A stretch of DNA of 5,836 nt from Limnochordia bacterium (GCA_007132255.1 SLOZ01000035.1:1-5836); one strand, 5' to 3'; counted from the first letter of the stretch, positions 1 through 5,714 are shown. Notes: a model not told the origin generated them from the letters alone. Numbers and translations are program-made.

Positions 1-71
1 CGATCAATATTCACAGAGTTAGGGCATTAACTCTTGGGGTAGAAACTGTAAGACCTGCATCAGCAGGCTAG
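1..71 (+). CDS. tnpB: TnpB-like RNA-guided nuclease, C-terminal tail only (partial at 5' end)
   Basis: A reading frame with codons starting at position 3 is open from the window edge to a TAG at 69-71 and gives 22 residues beginning INIHRVRALTLG and ending RPASAG. In TnpB proteins the last RuvC motif (DRDxNAAxNI) is followed by a short variable tail, and the NI at the start of this fragment fits that position. The reading is supported mainly by context: an IS200/IS605-type hairpin begins 20 nt after the stop, which is the usual arrangement. TnpB is an RNA-guided DNA nuclease that promotes retention of its transposon. The catalytic residues lie outside the window, so activity cannot be assessed. 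The gene converges on carB. A chance open frame of this length is possible. Confidence 0.55.
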   Translation, partial: INIHRVRALTLGVETVRPASAG

Positions 72-90
72 TTTTGTGCGATCCCAGAAT

Positions 91-111
91 CCCCTGGCTT
101 CAGCCATGGGG
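91..111 (+). repeat. IS200/IS605-type subterminal hairpin (left copy)
   Basis: Bases 91-98 pair with 103-111: CCCC (91-94) with GGGG (108-111), T95 with A106, and GGC (96-98) with GCC (103-105). The loop is TTCA (99-102) and a single T (107) is bulged in the 3' arm. A stem of about 8 bp with an extrahelical T is the type of structure that TnpA binds at IS200/IS605 ends. A second copy with the same architecture lies at 5757-5777. Confidence 0.75.
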
Positions 112-249
112 AGTATGTCAAAGAAACTCCCGATAACCGGATTTCGACATTCCTGTTGTTCGCTCCATACCGCTTTTAACGTCGATACCTACATTTCACA
201 GATACAATGGACACCTCACCGTTTTCGACTTAGGCTTGGCAGTGGCGAC

Positions 250-288
250 GAAGCCCGAACCCCGGTAACTCCAGCGGATTCGGGCTTC
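250..288. terminator. Perfect 10-bp inverted repeat after carB, probable terminator
   Basis: GAAGCCCGAA (250-259) pairs perfectly with TTCGGGCTTC (279-288) around a 19-nt loop. It starts 10 nt past the carB stop, so it is well placed to end the carAB transcript. On the minus strand, however, the stem is followed by GTCGCC rather than a U-run. On the plus strand it is followed by the T-rich TTTGCGTTCTTC. It may therefore act better on transcripts arriving from the tnpB side, or serve both convergent units. Confidence 0.55.
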
Positions 289-298
289 TTTGCGTTCT

Positions 299-3200
299 TC
301 AAAGGTGGGCAATGGAACACGTTATGGACTCCAAAACTTGGAGCAGCGCCGCTGCTGTATCCAGCGACGTGAAGCAGACGACACCGTTCTCCACGGCCTC
401 CCGACGAATGCGGAAACCGTCTCGGGCCGGTTGGCGACCCTGGGTCAGCGTATTGATCACATACTGGGCCTGTCCGCCCCGGATGAGGTCTAACAGGTGC
501 GGTTGATCTGCTCCGATCTTGTTTACCTTCACGGCTGGGATGCCTTCGGTTTGCAGCCGGTTAGCCGTTCCCTCGGTCGCCAATATATCAAAACCCAACT
601 GATGGAACCGGCGGATAATGGGCAGCGCTTCGTCTTTGTCCTTGTCGGCAATGGTGCAGAGAACCCCGCCGTGCGTGGGCAGCGACATGCCGGAGGCCAG
701 CAGGCCTTTATAAAGGGCTTTTTCCAGCGTAGAATCTCGGCCCATGACCTCACCGGTGGACTTCATCTCAGGTCCCAAGGATATGTCTACGCTGCGCAGC
801 TTAGCAAAGGAAAACACAGGAACTTTCACGGCAATCCACTGCGGTTCCGGGTGGCAGCCCGTGGTATACCCTAAATCGACTAGACGCTGACCAAGGATCA
901 CCTTAGCCGCAAGATCGGCCATGGGAATACCCGTGATCTTACTGAGAAACGGAACCGTGCGACTAGACCGCGGATTGGCCTCCAGAACGAATAGTTCATC
1001 GTTGTGGATAACGAACTGGATATTCAATAAACCTACGATACCTAGGCCTCTGGCTAGAGCCACGGTTTGATCAATTAACTGGTCTTTCATGCTCTGCGCA
1101 ATGGTCTGGGGAGGGTACACCGCAATAGAATCACCGGAGTGAACGCCGGCCCGTTCAATGTGCTCCATAATCCCGGGAATGTACACCGTCTCACCGTCAC
1201 ACACCGCATCCACTTCAAACTCTTTGCCTAACAGGTAGCGGTCAATCAACACGGGGTGGTCGGGATTGACGCGCACGGCACTTTCCATGTAGCGCAGCAG
1301 ATCCTCCGCATGGTAGACGATTTCCATGGCACGACCACCTAGTACATAGGATGGGCGTACAAGCACGGGATAACCAATCTCGTTGGCGATATGCACTGCT
1401 TCTTGGGCCGAGCGAGCCGTCCGCCCCAATGGCTGCGGGATGACCAGGCTTCGCAGCAGCTCCTCAAACTTATCTCGGCTTTCGGCGCGATCCATGTCCT
1501 CCAACGATGTTCCCAAAATGGTTACGCCTCGCCGCTCCAGATCCCGAGCCAGATTCAGCGCCGTTTGGCCGCCAAACTGCACCAGAACTCCCTGCGGTCG
1601 TTCGTGGCGAATCACATGCATCACATCTTCGACGGTCAATGGCTCAAAGTACAGTTTGTCTGAGATACTGAAGTCGGTGGACACCGTCTCTGGGTTGTTG
1701 TTGACGATAATCGCTTCGTAGCCAGCTTCACGGATCGATTTGACCGCGTGGACCGTGGCATAGTCAAACTCCACGCCCTGGCCGATGCGAATCGGTCCTG
1801 AGCCCAAGACCAAGACACTAGATCGCTCACTGACAAGGGATTCCTGTTCTTCTTCGTAAGTTCCGTAGTAGTAGGGTGTCTCAGACGCAAACTCAGCGGC
1901 ACAGGTATCCACCATTTTGTAGACAGGAAGAATTCCTTGCTCCTGCCGGAAATTCTCCACAGCTTCCTCAGTCCATCCCCAGCGGCGAGCTATGACCGTA
2001 TCCGGAAGACCCATGCGCTTTGCTTCCTGGAGAAATTCGTTGTCACCTGCGTGATCCTGTAGATCCAGCTCCATTTGGACCGATCCTTGGATCTTCCAAA
2101 GGAAGAACGGGTCCACCTGGCTGAGGCCATGAACAGTCTCCACCGACATGCCTCGCCGAAACCCCTCGCCGATACAAAACAACCGCTGGTCATGGGCGGT
2201 AGCGATGTTTTGCAGCAAGTCTTCATCATCCAAAGCTTCCAGCGAAGTCAGCAAAAAGGAGTCTACATTCTCTTCTAACGACCGCACAGCCTTTAGCATG
2301 GACTCTTCAAAATTCCGGCCCATGGCCATGACCTCGCCTGTGGCTTTCATCTGCGTACCCAGTTTGCGATTAGCCGCGGCAAACTTGGCAAACGGCCAGC
2401 AGGGTATTTTGCTGACCACATAGTCGATGGCCGGTTCAAAACTGGCATACGTGGTACCGGTAATGGGGTTCTTTAGTTCATCCAATGTGTAGCCAACGGC
2501 AATCTTAGCGGCAATTTTGGCGATAGGATAGCCGGTGGCCTTGGATGCCAGAGCCGACGAACGGCTGACTCGGGGGTTGACTTCAATCACATAATACTGG
2601 TAGCTGTGGGGATCTAGAGCAAACTGGATATTGCAGCCGCCTTCAATGCCCAGAGCTCGGATGATCCCCAGGGACGCGTTGCGCAGCATCTGGTACTCCT
2701 TGTCCGAAAGCGTCTGCACCGGGGCCACCACGATGGAATCGCCGGTATGCACACCTACGGGATCGAAATTTTCCATGCTGCACACCACAATGGCATTGTT
2801 GTTGCGGTCCCGCATCACTTCGTATTCGATTTCTTTGTAACCAGCGATGCTTTTTTCGATCAGGCACTGCCCGATGGGACTGTATTTGAGGCCACTGGCC
2901 ACAATCTCCCGTAACTGCTCGTCATCATCGACCAAACCGCCGCCGGTCCCGCCTAGTGTATAGGCAGGACGTACAATGATAGGATACCCTACCTCGGCTA
3001 CGAACTCTGCGGCCGCCGCCAACGTCGTCACGATCGCGCTTGCCGGAATCGGTTCCTGCAGACGATTCATCAGTGACCGAAATTCCTCCCGGTCTTCTGC
3101 CTGGGTGATCGACGTCAACTTCGTGCCCAATAGCTCGACCCCATATTCCTTTAACACGCCGGCTTCTTCCAACTGCATGGCCAAATTGAGGCCGGTCTGG

Positions 3201-3475
3201 CCGCCCAGCGTCGGCAGTAACCCATCTGGTCGTTCTTTGCGAATAATGCTCGCTACGAAATCCAAAGTTAAAGGCTCCATGTATACACGGTCGGCTACCG
3301 CTTGGTCTGTCATGATCGTAGCCGGGTTCGAGTTGACTAAGACCACCTCATAGCCTTCCTCTCGCAGAGCTTGGCAGGCTTGTGTCCCTGCATAGTCAAA
3401 CTCCGCTGCTTGGCCGATGACAATGGGTCCCGAGCCTATGACAAGGATTTTCCGAATATCAGAGCGCTTTGGCAT
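299..3475 (-). CDS. carB: Carbamoyl-phosphate synthase large subunit (CarB)
   Basis: CarB makes carbamoyl phosphate from bicarbonate, two ATP and ammonia delivered from CarA, for pyrimidine and arginine synthesis in the cytoplasm. The 1058-residue protein has the usual full length (Bacillus PyrAB is near 1070). Its order is standard: carboxyphosphate half (about 1-400) with GSGPIVIGQAAEFDYAGTQ at 14-32, PAYTLGGTGGG at 170-180 and EVNPRVSRSSALASKATGYP at 298-317; oligomerisation region (about 401-550); carbamoyl-phosphate half (about 551-930) with GSGPIRIGQGVEFDYA at 558-573, RPSYVLGGRA at 707-716 and EANPRSSRT at 832-840; C-terminal MGS-like allosteric domain. There the residues matching the E. 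coli nucleotide site (T974, T977, K993, N1015) are present as T967, T970, K986 and N1008, so UMP feedback is plausible. ATG at 3475 is chosen because AAAGGGG lies 6 nt upstream and homologues begin MPKR. The longer frame to 3622 runs inside carA. There is no frameshift. Confidence 0.97.
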   Translation of the reverse strand: MPKRSDIRKILVIGSGPIVIGQAAEFDYAGTQACQALREEGYEVVLVNSNPATIMTDQAVADRVYMEPLTLDFVASIIRKERPDGLLPTLGGQTGLNLAMQLEEAGVLKEYGVELLGTKLTSITQAEDREEFRSLMNRLQEPIPASAIVTTLAAAAEFVAEVGYPIIVRPAYTLGGTGGGLVDDDEQLREIVASGLKYSPIGQCLIEKSIAGYKEIEYEVMRDRNNNAIVVCSMENFDPVGVHTGDSIVVAPVQTLSDKEYQMLRNASLGIIRALGIEGGCNIQFALDPHSYQYYVIEVNPRVSRSSALASKATGYPIAKIAAKIAVGYTLDELKNPITGTTYASFEPAIDYVVSKIPCWPFAKFAAANRKLGTQMKATGEVMAMGRNFEESMLKAVRSLEENVDSFLLTSLEALDDEDLLQNIATAHDQRLFCIGEGFRRGMSVETVHGLSQVDPFFLWKIQGSVQMELDLQDHAGDNEFLQEAKRMGLPDTVIARRWGWTEEAVENFRQEQGILPVYKMVDTCAAEFASETPYYYGTYEEEQESLVSERSSVLVLGSGPIRIGQGVEFDYATVHAVKSIREAGYEAIIVNNNPETVSTDFSISDKLYFEPLTVEDVMHVIRHERPQGVLVQFGGQTALNLARDLERRGVTILGTSLEDMDRAESRDKFEELLRSLVIPQPLGRTARSAQEAVHIANEIGYPVLVRPSYVLGGRAMEIVYHAEDLLRYMESAVRVNPDHPVLIDRYLLGKEFEVDAVCDGETVYIPGIMEHIERAGVHSGDSIAVYPPQTIAQSMKDQLIDQTVALARGLGIVGLLNIQFVIHNDELFVLEANPRSSRTVPFLSKITGIPMADLAAKVILGQRLVDLGYTTGCHPEPQWIAVKVPVFSFAKLRSVDISLGPEMKSTGEVMGRDSTLEKALYKGLLASGMSLPTHGGVLCTIADKDKDEALPIIRRFHQLGFDILATEGTANRLQTEGIPAVKVNKIGADQPHLLDLIRGGQAQYVINTLTQGRQPARDGFRIRREAVENGVVCFTSLDTAAALLQVLESITCSIAHL

Positions 3476-4574
3476 TGGTTTCCCCTTTCCATGCTGCAAC
3501 ACCGTCAAGAAAACGGCCAAATAAGTCTTGTGAGTCCATTGGTCCCGGCGAAGCTTCTGGATGGAACTGGACACCAAAAGCCGGCCAGGCGCTGTGTTCA
3601 ATGCCTTCCATAGTCCCATCATTTACAGACACATGGGTGATCGCAAGTCCCGTGTCCGCTAGAGAATTCGGGAGCACGGTGTAGCCGTGATTTTGCGATG
3701 TTATCAGCACGCGATTGTCCGCCAAACAGCGTACCGGATGATTGGAGCCACGATGGCCAAACTTCAATGGCTCTGTCTGCGCGCCGCAGGCGAGAGCTAG
3801 CAATTGGTACCCCATACAGATCCCGAACAAGGGAACCTTCCCTAGGAGTCCTTGAATCATCGGTATCGCTGAAGGAACCTGTCTTGGGTCGCCCGGACCA
3901 TTGGAAAGCAAAACGCCATCGGGGGCATCCTTGAGGATATCCTCAGCGGAGACGTCATAGGGGTAGACCATCACGCGGCATCCACTGGCAACCAAATCCC
4001 TGAGAATGCCGCGTTTGAGCCCGAAATCCACCAAGGCAATCCGCAGACCCTGTCCTGGAACCAAGTACGGCTGCTCACAGGAAACCTTGGCCACGGGATA
4101 CTGCACCTTTTGGGAGGCCTTCAGATCCTCCACCACACGTTGGATATCCGCATCCGGCCCGCACATGCGCCCGAGGAGCGTTCCATGACTGCGGATACTT
4201 CGCGTTAAACGTCGTGTGTCGATACCTTCCAAACCCGGTATGCTGTGGCGTTGGAGCATCTCATCGAGCGAGTACCTGCTGCGCCAATTACTGGGATGGC
4301 GCTGTGCTTCCTTGACAACAAAACCGTTGAGATAAGGTTTGTTGGCTTCATCGTCTTCCAGATTCAGCCCATAACTGCCAACCAGTGGATAGGTCATGAC
4401 TACGATCTGGCCGCAGTACGAAGGATCTGTCAGTACCTCCTGGTAACCTGTCATGCCGGTGCCAAAGACCACTTCACCTTGAGACTCTTCTGAATGACCG
4501 AACGCCCAGCCGGAAAACACCTCGCCGGTCTCCAAAATCAACTGTCGTTTTGCTCGTGTCTGCAATCTTCCCAT
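3459..4574 (-). CDS. carA: Carbamoyl-phosphate synthase small (glutaminase) subunit (CarA)
   Basis: CarA hydrolyses glutamine and channels ammonia to CarB. From ATG at 4574 it is 371 residues, the usual size. The N-terminal small-chain domain (about 1-150) has GEVVFGTGMTGYQEVLTDPSY at its core (33-53). The class I glutamine amidotransferase domain (about 178-360) has the oxyanion-region SNGPGDP at 224-230, the nucleophile Cys253 in FGICMGYQLLALACG, and His338 and Glu340 in FHPEASPGP. The catalytic triad is therefore complete. Most homologues read GICLGHQ at the nucleophile; here Leu is Met254 and His is Tyr256. The start is uncertain. AGAAAGGG directly abuts the ATG, leaving no spacer, whereas it is 9 nt from an in-frame TTG at 4565 (giving 368 residues). 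A longer GTG start at 4604 lies inside the attenuator terminator and is unlikely. The gene ends in TGA, 17 nt into carB. Confidence 0.96.
   Translation of the reverse strand: MGRLQTRAKRQLILETGEVFSGWAFGHSEESQGEVVFGTGMTGYQEVLTDPSYCGQIVVMTYPLVGSYGLNLEDDEANKPYLNGFVVKEAQRHPSNWRSRYSLDEMLQRHSIPGLEGIDTRRLTRSIRSHGTLLGRMCGPDADIQRVVEDLKASQKVQYPVAKVSCEQPYLVPGQGLRIALVDFGLKRGILRDLVASGCRVMVYPYDVSAEDILKDAPDGVLLSNGPGDPRQVPSAIPMIQGLLGKVPLFGICMGYQLLALACGAQTEPLKFGHRGSNHPVRCLADNRVLITSQNHGYTVLPNSLADTGLAITHVSVNDGTMEGIEHSAWPAFGVQFHPEASPGPMDSQDLFGRFLDGVAAWKGETNAKAL
3482..3488 (-). promoter_or_regulatory. carB ribosome binding site inside carA
   Basis: AAAGGGG on the minus strand lies 6 nt before the carB ATG and within the last codons of carA. 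It fixes the carB start at 3475. It also suggests translational coupling, since ribosomes finishing carA pass over it. Confidence 0.75.
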
Positions 4575-4582
4575 CCCTTTCT
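4575..4582 (-). promoter_or_regulatory. carA ribosome binding site with start-deciding position
   Basis: AGAAAGGG on the minus strand ends immediately before ATG 4574 but 9 nt before TTG 4565. The neighbouring hydrolase gene also uses a 9-nt spacer. The spacing therefore favours the TTG, while codon preference favours the ATG. It lies just downstream of the attenuator, so it is exposed only in read-through transcripts. Confidence 0.5.
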
Positions 4583-4593
4583 GGTTCGGGCAC

Positions 4594-4623
4594 AAAAAAT
4601 GCACCCAGTGATTACGGGTGCAT
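4594..4623 (-). terminator. Intrinsic terminator in the carA leader (attenuator)
   Basis: Read on the minus strand, ATGCACCC (4623-4616) pairs with GGGTGCAT (4606-4599) around a 9-nt loop. The last stem U begins a run of six U (4599-4594). This is a complete Rho-independent terminator sitting 20 nt before carA, in the sense direction. A strong terminator in front of the first gene of an operon implies conditional read-through, in line with the hairpin and antiterminator found just upstream. Confidence 0.85.
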
Positions 4624-4688
4624 GAAAGGAGAGGTCGCCGCTGGCGGCACAGTACATGCGCGCAGCCGACGTCCTCACGAATCCACCC
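4616..4688 (-). promoter_or_regulatory. Predicted antiterminator, alternative to the carA terminator
   Basis: On the minus strand GGGTG (4688-4684) is complementary to CACCC (4620-4616), the 5' arm of the terminator. Between them further blocks can pair in register: GAG with CTC, GTCG with CGAC, and GCTG with CAGC, with small bulges. This extended fold would block the terminator. Its GG at 4688-4687 is also part of the upstream hairpin stem, so the two folds exclude each other, as in PyrR-type attenuation. A small local hairpin, GCCGC/GCGGC, could compete with the inner part. Pairing was worked out by eye without energy calculation. Confidence 0.6.
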
Positions 4689-4717
4689 TTTTAAGTCTCA
4701 CTGTACTTGTTTAAAGG
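4687..4717 (-). promoter_or_regulatory. Candidate PyrR-binding hairpin (anti-antiterminator) of carAB
   Basis: On the minus strand CCUUU (4717-4713) pairs with AAAGG (4691-4687), then comes an asymmetric purine-rich internal loop, then AAGU pairs with ACUU around an 8-nt loop. The segment 4707-4694 reads AGUACAGUGAGACU and matches 12 of the 14 positions of the PyrR binding-loop consensus ARUCCNGNGAGGYU, including the GUGAG loop core. One mismatch converts the consensus U-G pair to U-A; the other replaces C by A. PyrR with bound UMP or UTP stabilises this hairpin in Bacillus, which frees the terminator. A weak U-G pair may extend the stem. No pyrR gene is in the window. Confidence 0.65.
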
Positions 4718-4739
4718 AGGTCTATGTCTCTAATCCTGA

Positions 4740-4772
4740 GCAGGCGTGCTGGTTCGTGGCCGCAGGCGTGCT
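4740..4772. repeat. Two 11-bp direct repeats spaced 22 bp, upstream of the carA leader hairpins
   Basis: GCAGGCGTGCT occurs at 4740-4750 and again at 4762-4772, identical in both copies. The 22-bp period is about two helical turns, so both would face the same side of the DNA. They lie between the hydrolase stop and the candidate PyrR hairpin, where a carA promoter would be expected. I could not identify a convincing -35/-10 pair here. A regulator site is possible but unproven. Confidence 0.5.
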
Positions 4773-4792
4773 CCAGTCGTCAGCAGCGTGTG

Positions 4793-5494
4793 CTAGCGGC
4801 TCGTTAATGAGAACCGGAAATCGCAGCGGTCACAGCCGTTGGCGATTGTCGCTGTACGCTGAAGTTTCACACCCATAGCCGGAAACATCACATAATCCAA
4901 GCTGCAGGCATATTTGGCCAACTGAGGCGCATCGTGTTTGTGCAAAAACTTGACCACTCCACATTCGAGATAATCGATTCCCCAAGTTGCCGTGTCATTC
5001 GCTGTGTCATTCGCTGTGTCGTTCACCATGTCATTCTTGGTTACTACGGCAAAAACAAAGTCATCCCTATATCTGCGCTTCTGGGACTTCACCGCGCTGC
5101 GGTGCATGATTGTTCGAAACAACGGGCTCATCCAAACTCTTCCCATCAACCGGAGCATCCACCCCGGATAACGGTGCACAAAGTCCTCTGTTATGTCGTC
5201 AAACACCTGCTTAAACTCCTCTTGAGTCATGCCTTCTTGATGCGCTGATCGATACAATGCCAGCGTACCCGCAGCGTTGATCACAGTCATCGTAAAGGGG
5301 TTTCGCGGTCCGCCGATGTAAGGGATATGCGGAACCAGTCGACTGAACTCTTTGTCGGCTTCGATGACCAAACGATCAGCCCGTTCGGGCTCAAATCGTG
5401 CCCGGATGACCTTGTTACCAGAACGCATCAGCATCCGATATACCAACCAAGCTAGGCGTTGGTTGAATGCAACTATACCTGTACCGGCAGTCAT
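4793..5494 (-). CDS. L-2-amino-thiazoline-4-carboxylate hydrolase-family protein
   Basis: This 233-residue protein resembles the ATC hydrolase family (PF14196), named for enzymes that open L-2-amino-thiazoline-4-carboxylate to a carbamoyl-cysteine in cysteine formation. Most members are uncharacterised and the true substrate here is unknown. The C-terminal third carries the recognisable features: ECGVVKFLHKH at 177-187, a YACSLDY segment at 195-201 with Cys197, RTATIANG at 213-220, and CDFRF at 224-228. No signal peptide or clear membrane segment is seen. Just before the conserved C-terminal part lies a four-residue repeat, NDMV followed by three NDTA (154-169), encoded by a 12-bp tandem repeat. 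ATG 5494 is chosen because AAAGGAGG sits 9 nt upstream; the frame stays open to 5674, but no good ribosome binding site serves the longer starts. It ends 218 nt before carA on the same strand, with no terminator between other than the carA attenuator. The family call is from motif recall. Confidence 0.72.
   Translation of the reverse strand: MTAGTGIVAFNQRLAWLVYRMLMRSGNKVIRARFEPERADRLVIEADKEFSRLVPHIPYIGGPRNPFTMTVINAAGTLALYRSAHQEGMTQEEFKQVFDDITEDFVHRYPGWMLRLMGRVWMSPLFRTIMHRSAVKSQKRRYRDDFVFAVVTKNDMVNDTANDTANDTATWGIDYLECGVVKFLHKHDAPQLAKYACSLDYVMFPAMGVKLQRTATIANGCDRCDFRFSLTSR
4992..5039. repeat. 12-bp tandem repeat, four copies, inside the hydrolase-like gene
   Basis: GTGTCATTCGCT is present twice in perfect tandem (4992-5003 and 5004-5015). 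It is followed by two degenerate units, GTGTCGTTCACC (5016-5027) and ATGTCATTCTTG (5028-5039). The unit is a multiple of three, so copy changes keep the frame; on the minus strand it encodes NDTA repeats. The two perfect copies point to recent slippage duplication. Confidence 0.9.
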
Positions 5495-5503
5495 GTGACT
5501 GAG

Positions 5504-5520
5504 CCTCCTTTGTACCTCCA
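5504..5520 (-). promoter_or_regulatory. Strong ribosome binding site of the hydrolase-like gene
   Basis: The minus strand reads AAAGGAGG at 5511-5504, 9 nt before ATG 5494, preceded by a second GGAGG-type motif, TGGAGG, at 5520-5515. The near-perfect match decides the start against the in-frame upstream ATGs, including the one at 5674. Confidence 0.8.
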
Positions 5521-5683
5521 AGAATGTTCCTAGCGGCCCTGTTTCACAAAGAACAATGCGTGGCATACGACCGAGCTCGAAGCTCCTTTTAGCAGGCATT
5601 TCTCTAAGCCGAACTGCCAGCTTTGGGCGTTGGAAACCGGCTGAGAAACAGATCTGCTTGGCGCCCCGCGTCATGAGATTGGT
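5521..5683. other. Non-coding stretch upstream of the hydrolase-like gene, nothing further identified
   Basis: The whole 5495-5836 interval has no supported gene. In this part of it an open frame continues upstream of the hydrolase start to an ATG at 5674, but that ATG and the internal ATGs lack well-spaced ribosome binding sites and the translation shows no recognisable motif. It could be the 5' untranslated leader. No convincing promoter pair, RNA gene or repeat was seen. Confidence 0.45.
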
Positions 5684-5713
5684 AACTGGACATTAGTGGA
5701 ACTAACACCAGTT
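5684..5713. promoter_or_regulatory. Nested dyad, operator-like, upstream of the hydrolase-like gene
   Basis: AACTGG (5684-5689) and CCAGTT (5708-5713) form an outer dyad. Inside it TTAGT (5693-5697) and ACTAA (5701-5705) form an inner dyad with a 3-nt centre. Such two-tier symmetry suits a dimeric repressor site, or a hairpin with symmetric bulges. On the minus strand a TTGAAC at 5716-5711 and TAATGT at 5695-5690 overlap it, but their 15-nt spacing is too short for a confident promoter. Confidence 0.4.
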
Positions 5714-5714
5714 C

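Larger units (their letters stand above)
1..121 (+). mobile_element. Right end of an IS200/IS605-family element (partial, runs off the left edge)
   Basis: This stretch looks like the 3' end of an IS200/IS605-type insertion sequence read on the plus strand. A tnpB-like reading frame stops at 69-71. It is followed by a subterminal hairpin at 91-111 with a bulged T in its 3' arm, and then by TCAA at 118-121, which resembles the ends of elements in this family. From family knowledge, TnpA (a Y1 transposase) recognises such hairpins in single-stranded DNA and the elements carry no terminal inverted repeats. The left end, any tnpA and most of tnpB lie outside the window, so whether the element is intact or mobile cannot be judged. 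The exact boundary at 121 is inferred from the motif. Confidence 0.62.
1..141 (+). ncRNA. Possible omega RNA (reRNA): scaffold 3' part to 121, guide from 122
   Basis: In TnpB systems a non-coding RNA spans the 3' end of tnpB and the transposon right end, and its guide is the flanking DNA just beyond the element. The pieces visible here fit. There is a perfect 5-bp stem with a 4-nt loop at 54-58/63-67 that overlaps the tnpB stop, then the terminal hairpin at 91-111, then TCAA at 118-121. If the boundary is right, the guide begins at 122 (AGAAACTCCCGATAAC...) and matches only the flank next to the element. The 5' end of the RNA is outside the window or undefined. The call rests on family knowledge, and no processing signal can be read directly. 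Confidence 0.4.

Noticed and set aside
76..372. 98-residue plus-strand open frame covering the transposon end, the carB terminator and the carB 3' end
   Set aside because: It runs through structured non-coding elements and into carB antisense, has no ribosome binding site, and shows no recognisable motif.
1383..1721. Plus-strand open frames of 60-125 codons throughout 497-4493
   Set aside because: They are antisense to carB and carA, whose protein motifs are intact from end to end. They have no family resemblance or convincing ribosome binding sites.
3476..3622. 49-residue N-terminal extension of CarB
   Set aside because: It lies inside carA in another frame. The downstream ATG has a well-spaced ribosome binding site and the normal CarB N-terminus.
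4563..4656. Leader-peptide type attenuation: short minus-strand frame starting at ATG near 4656
   Set aside because: It has no ribosome binding site, no run of regulatory codons such as Arg, and it reads through the terminator and over the carA start. The PyrR-type explanation fits better.
4717..4792. Canonical sigma-A promoter for carA
   Set aside because: Only poor -10 matches and no acceptable -35 at normal spacing were found, so no promoter was called.
5495..5674. 60-residue N-terminal extension of the hydrolase-like protein
   Set aside because: No ribosome binding site precedes ATG 5674, while ATG 5494 has a near-perfect one. The extension shows no family motif.
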